Source of the DNA: Eucalyptus grandis
Taxonomy: Eukaryota > Streptophyta > Magnoliopsida > Myrtales > Myrtaceae
Reading direction: 5' to 3'
Assembly: GCF_016545825.1 (NCBI RefSeq)
Contig: NC_052613.1
Location: forward strand, 38,203,790-38,267,789
DNA length: 64,000 bases
A model generated the notes under the pieces. It did no database searches. It was not told the DNA's origin and saw nothing but the letters and a program-made list of their open reading frames with translations. Position 1 is the first letter of the stretch. Every line of letters begins with the position of its first letter. Positions 38,140-51,059 of this stretch are shown here, piece by piece. The position numbers were made by a program, and so were the translations under genes.

Positions 38140-41100
38140 CTAAAACAGATGGAGAGACATCTTTAGCTTATTTTGTCTCCACTTTGGAAGCTGATAGAAA
38201 GCTGTTTTCGTGATTCCAAATATCTCTCGAAACTCTTCCTCAGATAAATATGCCTGAAAATCACCAGAAAGACAATCATGCTTCAGTTCTCAGACTAGCT
38301 TGATTCGTAAGTTATAGCAAAATGATATTCCGGCATGTCAAACCATGAGACTAAGAATAGCAGAGACACGATTAACTGCTCCTGATAGAATATTGTCACG
38401 TTTCAGATCATACAGACAGTAAATCACAATAGTCATATTCAATAGAGAGCATCCGAGTGAATGCCTCAAAGACCAATACTTTTACTGATAGCTCCAGCCT
38501 AAAAAAAATAAAATGAGGAGAAGAAAACTTCTGTATCTAATAGCTTGGTCAAGAAAAAGAAAGTAGGATATAGGTGAATGGATTGACAGTCTTTTAGTGC
38601 CATTGAGTAGGGCAGACTATACCTCTCTTCTTGTGATATCAATGCCTGTAACTGGGTCAACTGATCTCACTTTAAGTCGTTCATATGGGTATATTGACAA
38701 ATTGTCGGAAGCATCACTTCCTTCAACCTGATCGACCCTAACATTGTCAGGAGGCGCCATTGGTTGTAATACAGGAGAACTAGCAAATGCCGATGAATCA
38801 TCTGCCCAGACATGTGGATAAGGTTATCGAAACTTAGAAAAACAAAGGGACAAAGACCATTAGATTCTAAGTCTAACTAATGAATATACAGAAAAAGAAG
38901 AAATAAATCCTGCCCAACTTTAAATATTGCAAGAGTGCAATTTAAATTCACCATGAAGAGATCAATTGGATAAAGATTACCAGATAAAGTAATTAAAGGG
39001 CCGTAAGTTTTCACTTCTGGGGGAAGTTAATAGGTCAAAAACCATTAAGAGGGATCCATCTAAACTCATGGCAGGTCATGAGCAGGTTAGTGCGTATCTA
39101 TTGATCCTTAGTAAAAGCGCACATCAAGGATCCTTTATTGGACTATTTCACAATTGATGCGCTATCATGTACTTCAAAAAGTATGGCTACTGCTAACTTC
39201 ATGATGCAGAGGGTGCCAAAGCTTCTCAGTACCAGAACTTCCATTCTGAGGAGAAGATCCCGCAAACAGCTTAACCTCAGCTGGACTAGGGCTGTAAGGA
39301 AGCTGGTTTTCTGAAGTGCAACTTATAACACCTAAGACATTGGGGATAGGCGATGCACTTTTCGCCCGCCCATTAGAACTGATTGAATTTCTTCTAGAAC
39401 CTTCTGGGGTGCCCCCTCTGGAGCCAGCTGGCCATGAATTTCTGACAGATACCTATACAATGTAGAAAGATCAATGGAAATGAAACTCTCAACTGCAAAT
39501 ATTGGCCCAGAATTTGTAAACCATTCTTTGTCAAGAGTAGAAGCTTCAGTGATTTCCTTCAGCTGAATGAATATCCCTAGCTATATTAACTAATTAAGAG
39601 CAAGTAATCCCAACTTTAAGAACATCCATTTTGTTATTCTTGTATTTAGTCCCTGCTCCTGAGAAAGAACAAATTTAAGCATAGAAAAAGTTACAGGCCA
39701 CATAAGTTGCAACAGGTCTCGTAACAGACGTACTTCTGACTGTTGTGATCCACCCTTGAGCAGAGAAAGTTTCCGCTCAAATGAGTTGCCATGCATCTGT
39801 GGAAGACATTAGTTAAAAGCTGGAAAACAACTATGAACATCTTGATGATGAACAAGTTAGCTTTTCTAATATGACAAAATCACCAACAATTGCTTGTGAT
39901 GGATCCCATGAGAAGTGGCGAGTGAAAAATGGAGGCTCCTGCCCTTCAACAACCATGTACATTGGAGTCTCCTGAGGAAGTCCTTCGCACAGAATGTCCA
40001 TCTCAAGAAATTTCTGCCATTTCCAAGTGAAAGGATGGTGATGAAAAGAACCAGAACATGCAATATGCCATTACTATAGAAAACAAGCCATAATCTTGCA
40101 GTCCTTCCAATGTGATAGAAGCACAAAAGCAAGATATGAATTGCACAATCCAAAAGCACTGTCACAGCCAGTTACATCTTGGCTGAATTGCGCAGCAGGT
40201 TCTCAACATAATGAATCCATGTATGAATGCTATACATGCAATTAGTTGGCAGAATGCACCATGGTCAGCATGGGCCTAACACATTACAACTAGATCGTTA
40301 CATTTGAGATTATCCGATTCAAAAAACTACGAAGCAGCTAACCTGGCCAAGAATATGGGCTTCTTTTGATGTAACACTAGACAGGCGCCCAATCCAAACA
40401 TAAAGTTCACTTTGGCAGTCCAATATGAGAACATCTTCAGTGGTCAAATCACCTTGTGTGAAGTTGTATATTTCTTTTAGCTGAAGTAGAAAACGAAAAT
40501 TGAAGGTTATTCACAAAGTTAAAAGAATTTTGTGTATCAAGATGAGCAATTCTATCTTTCTGCAAAGATTAACATTAATGTTTAACTAGAATAAAAATCA
40601 CCATATCATTTTGGCATCCATTGGCTCACGAAGAATTTCCTAGGGCAACCTAAAATGCTCTGACCTTCAGGAGAAATTGCCACCTATGTGATTTTCTTGA
40701 CTAAATATGTAGCAGCAATTCTTAATATTTTTCATTCCTTGTTCTGATAATAAGTCATAACTACAAATGAAATACTTATTTGGTATTTGTATATTCACTT
40801 AGCATCCACTGGCCAAAAAGAACCCGAAATATCCTTTAAACTCTGAAAGAGTATAGGAAAAATACCATCGAATAATGTACTCCAAAATATGCCAATCCAA
40901 CTCAAAAGCCATGTGGTAAGGGTGTCTAGCTTCTAAAATGTAAAGATCTCTAATTACCATGTCAAACATGTTTAAGAATATTACACTAATCAGATAAAAA
41001 CAACTTGTTCAAGTTTAAGCTTCAGTTATTTGGTTCCCACAATAGAGCTGTCAGCTGCACCTTTTAAGTCATTTTCAAATAGATATTAATATCTGATTCT

Positions 41101-44100
41101 GACAGTTTTTGAAGCTAGATGAGTTCGGAGGCCTAGTTGCATTATTCCCTTAGGTCACCATGAAACTCGTAAACTGACAAATTGTGGTTGTAATAATTAT
41201 TCAATTTGTGTTCAGATAGGTACTAGAGATGATTACCCAAAGGCCTAAGGACTAAAGTCTCAAATGTAATCTGCAAAACAATTTTATTTAACTTTCTTCC
41301 TTTTCTTTAACGAGGTTTCATGTGCACAATATATGATCTAAGAAGGGAATGGCTCATTGAACTATATGCATTTTCGGAGACGTACAGCTTGCATACCTTG
41401 ATATCACCTGCAAGGAGATTTTGCGTCCAAGCAGCCCAGAACCATGAATGCAATTAGAGATGACAGCCATTGCCAGGATAATCATCTGAATATCTTTCTA
41501 CTTTATCTTTACAAGAAATGAGAGAACAATGCGCTGCCTACCCTCAATAAGAGTCACTGCAAACAAGTGTGGACCTTCTATGTACTGCTTCACCTTTTTT
41601 TCCTTTGGATATTCAGTCTTTCCCCCTAATGCTTGCCAAAATATGTCAGGTTCACTTCCTTCCCTTATAGACACAGGTTGCCATGTGGGCTGCAAATGGA
41701 AGCAGTATAAATGGAAGAGAGCATGTCCTAACTAGCATTATTTAAGCATCAGAGAATAAGGAAAGAACATCTGCCTACATTTATGATTTCAATCATTCGG
41801 TCTAGGAGTTCATGATCTTCAGTTGAAGATAAATTTCCAATCCAAGCGAAGACTGATAATCCAGTCTGGAGGATGTAACAATAAGATGAATTGAGGGAGC
41901 TTGAAACCTGCTAAGGCACATGTCATCAATAAGTAACACTCAAAAAACAAGATCGAATGCAGCTCCATGTACTAAATTAAAAAAAAAAAAAAGTAACTAA
42001 TGATCAATATGAGGGCCATGAGTCTGGATACGGTACATATACAGATCTTAAAGAAAACCACAATTCCCTTGCAGTTCACATTCATGAGCAAGATCATTTT
42101 TTCTTTTTGTATGTTTAATTCAGAAGGTATATTCAAAGATGAAACCAAAAGGAAAAAAGAGAGCCAAAATCATTGCACAGTATTAGGTCAGTAGTACAAC
42201 ATTATTTTCACATAACTGCTGCTTTTACAGAGCCAAGTCACAAAAACTGAAAAGAAGAAGAAGAAGAAGCAGTAAAATCTTAGAAATGGTAGGTAATTGA
42301 TATATTAACAGGATGCAGCAGGCACAAACTCATGCTTTGGACATGTAAGCGGAATGTTAGAGAACCTGCTGTTTAAATGAGCATCATATACTTACATTTA
42401 CCCCTTTTTCGCTACAAGTTTGTTTGCAAGGAAGACTGAAATACACACACACAAACACATTTGAAGAAAGGGCATAACCCTCATCACACTACAGGCATAG
42501 ATTACAGGAACTGATCTCTGACACCATCAGAAAACTTCAAAAGTTTAAATTTACCTGAAATTTACCTGATCAACTTGGATGGATTGCATGTTATTCGATA
42601 TATATTTTTCGAAAGAACAAGAAAGGCATGAATTACAGGAGACTGGCCTTTGACGCCCTCGGAAAACTTCAAAAGCTTAAATTTACCTGATCGACTTGGA
42701 TGGCTTGCATGTTATTTGAATTCTTTCCTTGGACACGGAACAGTGCTGTCTTTGTCTCATCAAAAGTTTCATCAGGCATGCCTGTTTCAGCTATTAGCTT
42801 CTTATACCTTGAACTTTTACCTCCCTAGTGAAAAGCCAACAGGTAAATAACAAAAACTGACAAAGATGGCTTATTCAGAAAACCAACCCCAAAGAATGCA
42901 TTATACAATCTAAAATATAGAAGGCAGAGGTGTTCTGACCTTGAAAACAATTAATGTTTGGAAAACCGAGAAAAATTGTTCCGGCTCGTTATCCTGATAA
43001 ACCTGAGCCTGTCACATAAAAGCAAGTTAGAGGTGACTACATGACCTCAAAGAACTATATAAGAATTGATCGATATCTGAGGGTTGTGAAACTCGTGATA
43101 CTTTACCAAAGACTCAAAATCCGTATACATTAAGGAAACTATATAATGAAGGCACTTTAGTTTACCACCACAGTGCTTCTTATATTGCCTGTACTACTAG
43201 TCGAATAATGGTGCAAGAATGTGTGCCAAGAACTGAAAAATCATCACATCCACCCATTAAAGATCCATAGTTAGGCAAAACTTAGAAAAGAGTCCTCTTC
43301 TGGGGTCAGGTACTCGTAGTTATTCAAAAGAAAAATTGAAGAAACGGGAACTAGAAAATAAGACACTAATTAGTTCCTTATCTAAGTATTCCATTCTTTA
43401 ATCAAAGAAATTCAACAGGTTCATAAGGCAGCATTTGTTAGAAGTTAGAGATGATAACTACTTCCAAGTCTTTGTTCCAGCATTTGTCTTCTTGGATGCT
43501 GTGATCTTAATACATGAAATTTGCTTCTCTCTTGACCTCCCGTGTGAGAATAGGTGAAACTATAACCTATGTCATGGGTGAGTTAGCTCCTCTTTTCTGT
43601 ATGTGAAGCTAATTTAGATTTACACCCTTATTGCTGTAAAATAGTTTTTCGATTATGTATTCATACTAGATCAATGTCAATATTATAACCTTTTGCTGGA
43701 AAATGTTATTATCTTAACACGGATATTGTGAGGAATTTTTCTTTAATTTTACATTCAAGATGATAACTTTGTTTTCCATAAGACAGCTTCATATACTAAC
43801 CTACTTAATCTAGATTATTTTCTAGAGATTATCTTCACAATCAGTATTTAATTTGGACATGTTAGCATATCCAACTACTCAACAAATAAAAATCAAAAGT
43901 TGCGTAAAAATTATAGCAAGGCGTACTGAAGAGTGGAACAAATTGATCGTGAAGCTTTACCCATAACCAATTAAATTAATATTTCACATCATACCACCAA
44001 CTATTTTAATGATTAGTATATAAAACACCTTTATATAAAAATTAAATAATGGGTTGCCGTGTTAGGTGAACAATAAACATATGCTAGCTCCCTTTTCTAT

Positions 44101-47100
44101 CTTGGTTTATAATGATTGTGTTAGTGATGGAAAGAATGGGGAAGAGTATTAGAATGAGACAAGCTTAACAGGCTATAGAAGTGTCACATAAGTAAAAAAA
44201 ATTAATCTACTATTTGCCTGGCTTCTATTATGGGACTACGACCACTAAGTGCTGTGTCTTCGCAGATGAAATTACTCAATAGAACCTTACTCATATTAGA
44301 ATATCACAAACATGTATGGCACAGGCAGTCTTCTAGTAGTTATATGTTTTAGAATTGCAATAGCACTTAATTTAGATCAGTTCTTCATTTGGAAACCAAG
44401 GAGGGGAAGAAAGTAGATAGGTGGGAGAGATCTCTGGCTAATTTTTACATTTCCCTCCACGTCCATCTCGCATATATTTGACAATTTCTCCCATTTTTTT
44501 AACCCAGTTTCATTCCCCCCAATTTTCCCATCTTCCCAAACAGAGGTTAAGGATGCAAGAATGAAGAATTAAAACTAACCAAAGTTGGAAACCCCCTGGT
44601 TGAATCAGCAATGGCATACATATGAGAAAGAGCATCGACTCTGTCCTCCTACAAGCAGCAGAAACAGTTAATTCAGGAAGAAAAGGCATGGTATTTGTAC
44701 TTAAGGACAGAGAACAAAAGCTATTGTATGGCAACTCCAAATAAAGGATGAGACAGTTTCTAACACCAAAAGTTAAGCAATAAAATGCTCACCATTTGAC
44801 TAGCACGCCCAAACCAAGCATAGAAAAGATTCTCATCCCTTCCTTTTCCAGGGTAAGTGTACTGCACAATATAGCAATCACCACTGAAAAGCTTTGACTG
44901 ATCTGGAAGTGGAATAAGGTATGCCTCCCCACTATTGACCTGCAGGACCTGAAGTGTATAGCAACAGAGAAGGTCATTCAAAGAAAACACGTTGGACCAT
45001 GTCAAGTTTGTGTTCACAATCAACAAGCTTTTCTTGACCCAAAACTTACTTTGATTGTCCCTCTGCAGTTTATAAGTGGCTCATGGTCATCTTCTAAAAG
45101 CTCCTTTACATCATAACCATGTTGCTTGAACATAGCTGAACAGGATAAATTAAAATAAAAGATTGGTATATTTGAAGAGCTTGAATGCTTCTGCAAGACA
45201 ATTTCTTTCATCAGGTACTTAACCTGCTACTTTCCCTCGACCTTCTTCATACAACTTCAGTTCCTCTTTCTTCGGCCAATTTACAAAGTTTGACTTGAAC
45301 CTGGCAGTTTCTAATCCTTCAGTTAATAAGGTCACATGAGTACTTGTTGATCTGCCCTCATTTCGGAGAAAATCCTGTAACACGCATTCACAGATGAGTT
45401 GCCTCAGTACAAAAAACATGGGGATAATTGTGAGCAAGCATCTTTAAGTAGTTCCCCAATCAAAAGAGCAATCATTTTTTGTCTGAAGAACAGCACTGGC
45501 TGGCTAAAGGAATTTTACTTTTAAATTGATTAAATAATTCAGCTGATCAATGGTGCAATGAATTAGATTGCTATGAAGGAATGGGAGATACATCCAGAAA
45601 TCTGATTATCTGGAAGTTTTAAGCATAACTAATTTTAAAGAGTCTTATATTTTTAATCCTAATGGGATATACATCTAGAAATCTGATTATCTGGAAGTTT
45701 TACGTGTAACTAATTAAAGAGTCTTATTTTTTTAATCCAAATGGGAGATACATCTAGAAATCTGATTATTTGGAAGTTTTATGCATAACTAATTAAAGCG
45801 TCTTATATTTTTAATCCTATGTCCATTTTGGGTTTTCATCTGCACCCGTCAAATTTCTATAGTATCCAGAGAGTAGGGTGGGAGATCAGACTTAGAGACT
45901 AACTTCTGTAGCTGAAATCGATGACTTCCGTTCCGTCATTGAGGTGCACCTGCCCATCCATACAAAAATCTCGGTATGACAGTCCAACATATAGCACTTA
46001 TCTTTGTCAAGCAATTCTCGGTTCAATAGCTCCTTTGCCACTTCAAATAGTTTCCCCCGAGTCATTATCCTGCACTAGGATGCATGAGCACCAATTAGGG
46101 AGTTAAAAATGACAAGAAAGACAATCACTCACAATTTATTAAAGGTGACACAACAAAAAGCTTTTTGCCCACATATGTATGCCTTTATGTTTCTTTTCAT
46201 ACTTTCTCATAATTCAAAGAAGACATTCCCATTAGAGCAATCAGCTTCAAATTACAACACCTTACATGTAGGCTTTTTTTCAGTGGATTTTATGGTCGTG
46301 TGGATAAGGATATCTCCTTCTTAGCATGCTCATGCTACCAATTTTGTAGTGATGACACAACCTGCACACGACCTCCATTTTGTTCAAATTAATTCATCCC
46401 ATTCTTCATGAAGACTAAAAGCTCAAAATTACTACATGCCTAACAGATATTGTTTGCACACTTAGCTAGTAACTTCAGATGATTCTTATATGATTGCTCT
46501 CAGTTACAGATGTTGAGCTATTATTTAAACCACATGTGCAACAGCAGAAATCAGTAATGGCAAAAAATTAATAAAATCATTAGACTAGTCACCTGAACAA
46601 TTTAACAGATTGAACAATTTCCTGCTTCTCGAATGCAGATGTAGAATCTCGAGGAATAGGAGCATAGCCACCAAAGAAACTCCAGAACTCGCCGACATCA
46701 GCATCACCAACAAACTTACCATCCTCTGCAGCATTAAATCAGCTCATGCTAGCACAGCTCATTCTCAGAGAGAGAGAGAGAGAGAGAGATATTATAAGTA
46801 GATCTAACCTATGGTTGCCACCTCACAGTTTCCATGATGCTTATTTTCCTTGATGTAGTGAACAACTTCCAGAGCTCGAGCTCTTTCCTGTATGCTAGAG
46901 TTGCACCCACTGAAAAGAAATATTTTTGAAGCAGTGTCCAATATGAACACATCATAGTGATTCAAGGATGATCGACCAAATGCAACCTGCTCAACCAAGA
47001 GAGAGATCCTTTACTTACAAGTATACAATGGAAGCTTAAATACAAGACTAGAGTGCACTACACATTAGAGAATATTTGCATGTACCCAGGATGAAACATG

Positions 47101-48839
47101 GCAGTAAAATCCTGCAACAATGAAAATTGATCATTTTTTCTACTGTACATGCCCACTATTCCCTTATCGCGAGCATACTATCAAGTGATATGCTAGATAA
47201 TTGCATGGCCCTCAGGATAGTCTAGCTGTCATTTCCAATGACAACATCTCTTTCATGACATACCACTATTAGCTTTGCTATAGCTTATTTCTCATCAAAT
47301 GAACAGGAATTACTTAAATCTTAGGCCAGCGCAGCTAATGAAAATTTACAGTGTAATTGTTCACCAATTCCAGCAGAGCTTACCTCTTTAACATGAACAA
47401 CATGCTCTCCCTTGCATGCAAACAAGCTGATGCAGTACTTTTCCCCATTCGAAATTCCTGTTTCTGACTTGTACACTCCTTCGATGGGTATAATGCATGG
47501 TTTGAAGAAGGACAAAAACTTCTCTGTTTCTTGGCCTTGAACTTCTCTATATTGCACAGCACAAGACCCTAAGGCTTCATCTAATTCAAGGGCTTTATCT
47601 GATGCCAGAGCTAGATCATCCTGCAAAGTTGTAAGGAAAAACATGACATGAAACAGGGATATGAGAATGGAAAAGTAAGCCTATTTTTGGTTTGCAGGTG
47701 TATCTCCTAACAGTGCCATATAGTAGAGATGGTGGGCATGAACTCAAATACTTTCCCATCATTCTCCACTTCTAAAGATTGTTATAGCCCACAGACCAGA
47801 TCTTGGAGTTTTGAGCAGCTCCTCTCACATTCACACCATCTCTTCTCTTTCACTTGGAAAGTGGCAGAAGAAAACAGTTGGCCTACTCAAAATATCGTAC
47901 TTTCATGACCTTTGAGTGTGATTAGCATTCCTTCTATGCACCCTAATTTTTTCTATCAGCACATTGTAATAAAACACCAAAAGTGAGATTTCTGAAACTT
48001 CCAACAAGTAAGAAAATTATTAATACCTCCTTAACATCAGTTCCTAGCCAGTAGTGAATGCTATGCTGAGGAGAGCCACTCTTTCCCACAACCGTCTGTC
48101 TTGCATGAAGTGGAGAAATCAAAATGTAGATGTCATGATATACAAACACAGAAGATGAGTAACCATGTTGATGCCTGGCTTCTTGCAGTTGCACATGCCA
48201 GGGGCAAAACATTTTAAAATAAATAAATAAATAAGTAAATATATGGACAACTTAAGTCAAATAAGGGCATTATTTTTTTTTACTTGAAGAGTTCGCAAAA
48301 TACAAGGGAAAGCTGCTTAATTCCTCAGAAATTTGAAATGAAAAGGTTCCATACTCTATTCTATCCTAAACTCCAGTTGTCAAAGTTTTGAAATAACTTG
48401 CAGAAGAGTAGGCTCAAGTGGGCAACTGGCTTACATTCAACACTATGTATGCGCTCCCAGAATAGAATTTCCCATGTGAAGCCCTTGGGACGCGAACTAA
48501 GCGAAGATTCTCAATGCACCAAATCTCTAAACCACTGAACATAATGCCATTAAGGATGATACCAACTATTCAAATGAAAAACATGGTCATGAGGGATTCA
48601 AACAAATCTGCAGAATAGGAAACTCCAGTGTCCCTGAAGAATTATATCACAACGATGAAACTAGTGACACCGATAAGATCAACCAGCAAAATGCGTCGAA
48701 TCAGCAATATCATAAACTTGTAAGAAGAAACACTGCATAGTATATATAAGGAACTTCCAACAGTAAATTGATTGTAAGGATACCCCTTCGTTCCTGCACC
48801 TTGGAATGCCGGATCAATGTCCTTAGACAAACGAGACAT
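38140..48839 (-). CDS. VLN1: Villin (gelsolin-family actin-bundling protein), VLN1-like
   Basis: Twenty-two coding exons: 48839-48784, 48534-48435, 48095-48027, 47620-47384, 46986-46809, 46725-46593, 46069-45904, 45374-45224, 45135-45050, 44948-44793, 44648-44580, 43008-42940, 42824-42687, 41907-41779, 41689-41542, 41407-41397, 40480-40343, 40013-39888, 39796-39734, 39452-39233, 38801-38623 and 38253-38140. All phases close, giving 911 residues (Arabidopsis VLN1 is 910). It starts MSRLSKDIDPAFQGAGTK. Six gelsolin repeats fill about 20-720, with typical cores such as VQYREVQGQETEKFLSFFKP and DRVDALSHMYAIADS. A Ser-rich linker follows, then a villin headpiece ending KWRQNKLKMSLHLF. Arabidopsis VLN1 bundles actin without Ca2+-dependent severing; the same is likely here. 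Exon 16 is only 11 nt. The donor of exon 18 was chosen by frame and family alignment (GTTGGT). Confidence 0.94.
41397..41407 (-). other. 11-nt microexon of villin
   Basis: GTGATATCAAG, bounded by CAG before and GTATGC after, supplies the end of a Gly codon plus Asp-Ile-Lys between LFAVTLIE and LKEIYNF. Without it, exons 15 and 17 do not join in frame. Confidence 0.85.
42493..42721. repeat. Tandem duplication covering the 3' end of villin exon 13
   Basis: Positions about 42625-42721 (end of exon 13, its splice donor and intron start) are repeated, diverged, at about 42493-42603. The copy keeps a coding-like NNMQSIQVDQ followed by a donor GTAAAT but lacks the rest of the exon and an acceptor. 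Confidence 0.8.
45583..45822. repeat. Three 80-bp tandem repeats in villin intron 7
   Basis: Three copies of a unit of about 80 bp beginning GGGA(G/T)ATACATC and containing ATCTGATTATCTGGAAGTTT. The unit has no coding sense and lies between exons 7 and 8. Confidence 0.85.
46767..46788. repeat. AG microsatellite in villin intron 5
   Basis: Eleven AG units between exons 5 and 6, in a short intron of 83 bp of which it fills about a quarter. Confidence 0.85.
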
Positions 48840-49460
48840 TATCTCTCATCAGAGAGCACTCCACAAAACTACCTGGCATAGGCAGTATATTGCACAATCA
48901 GTATACTCGCCCACATTGGTGCCAAAGTCAACACGAAACTCGTGCAGCAATCCATAATTCAATTGCTGCATCTACTGTAAGGAATTCGCCCTCAAACGTC
49001 AAGCATCACGTAATTCATCATTCGTGTTAAGATGAAATTAGGTGGCCGAAATATTTTCCTTGTCGATTTAATAGTTTTCGACAGCTTAGTACCATAAGAA
49101 GGGGTCCTACGCTGGGCAGTTGAATGAAGCAAATCTGAACGGCACAGACGGCTAGACTAAACAGGGCTCGAGCAACGACACCGTCGCCCGGGAATCCGCA
49201 GATCATGGTGTTTACACCCAAAATCATCTTAGAATCATAACTAAGGAGCACAAGTAAAGGAACGTGCTGGCAAATAAGTATAAAAAAAAAACTCTTCAAA
49301 GCGCCCGGTCATCGATGCTAGTCCGACCGAACGGAGCACGAACAGAAGAGCCTCACACGTCACACTACCTGCCCCTGGACAACTTTCCCGTCCCGCCAAA
49401 CAGCATTTCTTGCAAAACCCAACTCTCTCTCTCTCTCTCCCACACACACACACACACAAA
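48840..49460 (-). promoter_or_regulatory. Villin 5' leader region
   Basis: Sequence upstream of the villin ATG. It contains adjacent CT (49423-49439) and CA (49440-49457) microsatellites, and a further GA run at about 49637-49652 lies beyond it. A 5' UTR intron is possible but cannot be fixed. Open frames here on both strands are made of these repeats. Confidence 0.4.
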
Positions 49461-51059
49461 CAAAAACAGACATGCACACTTGGGAATCCGGAGACAAGAA
49501 GCATAAAAATGGAGGACGGAACGCACGAGAAAACGCCGGCCGGGTGCAACGGAGGAGCTCCGTAACAGGACTTGAGTCGAACGGGGAAACGCGTCTCCGA
49601 ATCTGGAAGTGGCGAGAGCGAATGTTAAAGTTGAAAAGAGAGAGAGAGAGAGTGAAGGGAAAGAAGAGAGGGCGAGCGGGTCTTGTCATTATAAGGTACA
49701 GAGAGAGAAAGACTTTTTGGGTAGTACAGCTAAAGGGGTGGAGGGGAGGGCCAACAGGCGGGTGAAAGAACGTGATGATGATACCTCTGAAAAAACAGGA
49801 CAACAAGATGACAAAGAAAAAAAAGCATAGCATGCCACTCCCGTTGCCGTTGCCGTTGGTTTTCCTTTCCTTTCCTGCCCCCGAAAAAGAAAAAGAAAAT
49901 TGAAAATTGAAAAGGCGATTGTGTTTTTTTTTTTTTTTTTTTGGTGTTCCCGCCGGATCGGCTCCTTGGATATTTTTTTGCAGCTTTCTCAAACGGACCC
50001 CAATTATTGGGTCCATCATTTACTTAGACCAAGCCAGGCCCACGTGATGCTTATGTATTTTTGGACCGTGATGAGTAAATAGTGCGACTTCAGAAAAGGG
50101 GAGTAGGGCCGGGCCCCCGGGGGGGTTGGTTTGGGGGTAAATAGAAATAGAGGTTTCCAAACTGTTCCATAGGCCATGGGCCATCAAGGCAAGAAGAAGA
50201 ATTCCGGTTTCATTCCGTGTACTTGGGTCAAGGATCCATAAACCCATTTCCAGACCGGTTCTAATGTGTTTGGTTTCGTCATTCTACTAGGGTGATTCTA
50301 GATATTAGGGGGATGCATCGGCTCTAGTCCAATATAGGAATTGAATCGGTCAGTTTTAGGTGATTTTCAAATGGGACTATTCGATTCCCGGTTCCACTTA
50401 AGAAACCAAATCGACAAACTAACCAAAATTTCTTAATTTTTTTTTTATCTTTTATTCTAATTTGTAAATTATTATTTTCTTTTAGATGTTGGAAAACTCT
50501 CACATGTTAGGAATAGAAGAACCGAGATAGAGAGAGAGAGAGAAGAAATCATTGGTTTTAATATCGGCCTTGGAACAGACTAAATCAATCGGTCCAGTCC
50601 GATCCGGTTCCAAGACCAAGTGAACCAGTTCCCAATTCTACAAACTAAAGAAACAACCTCGCATAGTCCGATTTCAGGTTTTAAGGATTTTTTCATTAGC
50701 TACAACCCATAGCATTTAATGATTTTTTTTTCATAAATAGTCTTTTTCTATTTTCATTCCCTACAACAATTTCCGAATCATTTAATAACTATACAAAATT
50801 ATTATTCTTAAAATAAAAAAAGAATAAGAATGTATCCGGTATGACTTGTAAATTTTTTTGTAACGTAAAATTTATTTTAGTTTTTTAATATTTTTTTTAA
50901 AATTTTTGTTTTTTCCCTCTCTCCTTCTTCTTACTCCTCCTTTAGCCGATGGTGATAACGGTGACATATAGCAAACGATGGCAATGGGTGACCGGTGGCA
51001 GCGACGTCTGGCGACCAATGCTGTCCGACAACCGGTGACCGATGGGCGATGGGCGACGA
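49461..51059. other. Spacer with low-complexity and dispersed repeat sequence
   Basis: Holds villin upstream DNA, poly-T and GA runs. Positions 50260-50700 carry phrases such as TCCGGTTCCAAGACC and GGTTCCACTT, typical of plant dispersed repeats. Positions 50940-51060 are a GGTGAC/GGCGAC-rich block. No gene could be supported. Confidence 0.4.

Noticed and set aside
49360..50019. 219-codon minus-strand open frame upstream of villin
   Set aside because: Composed largely of translated CT/CA microsatellites and poly-A or poly-T; other frames are equally open. Better read as villin leader and promoter.
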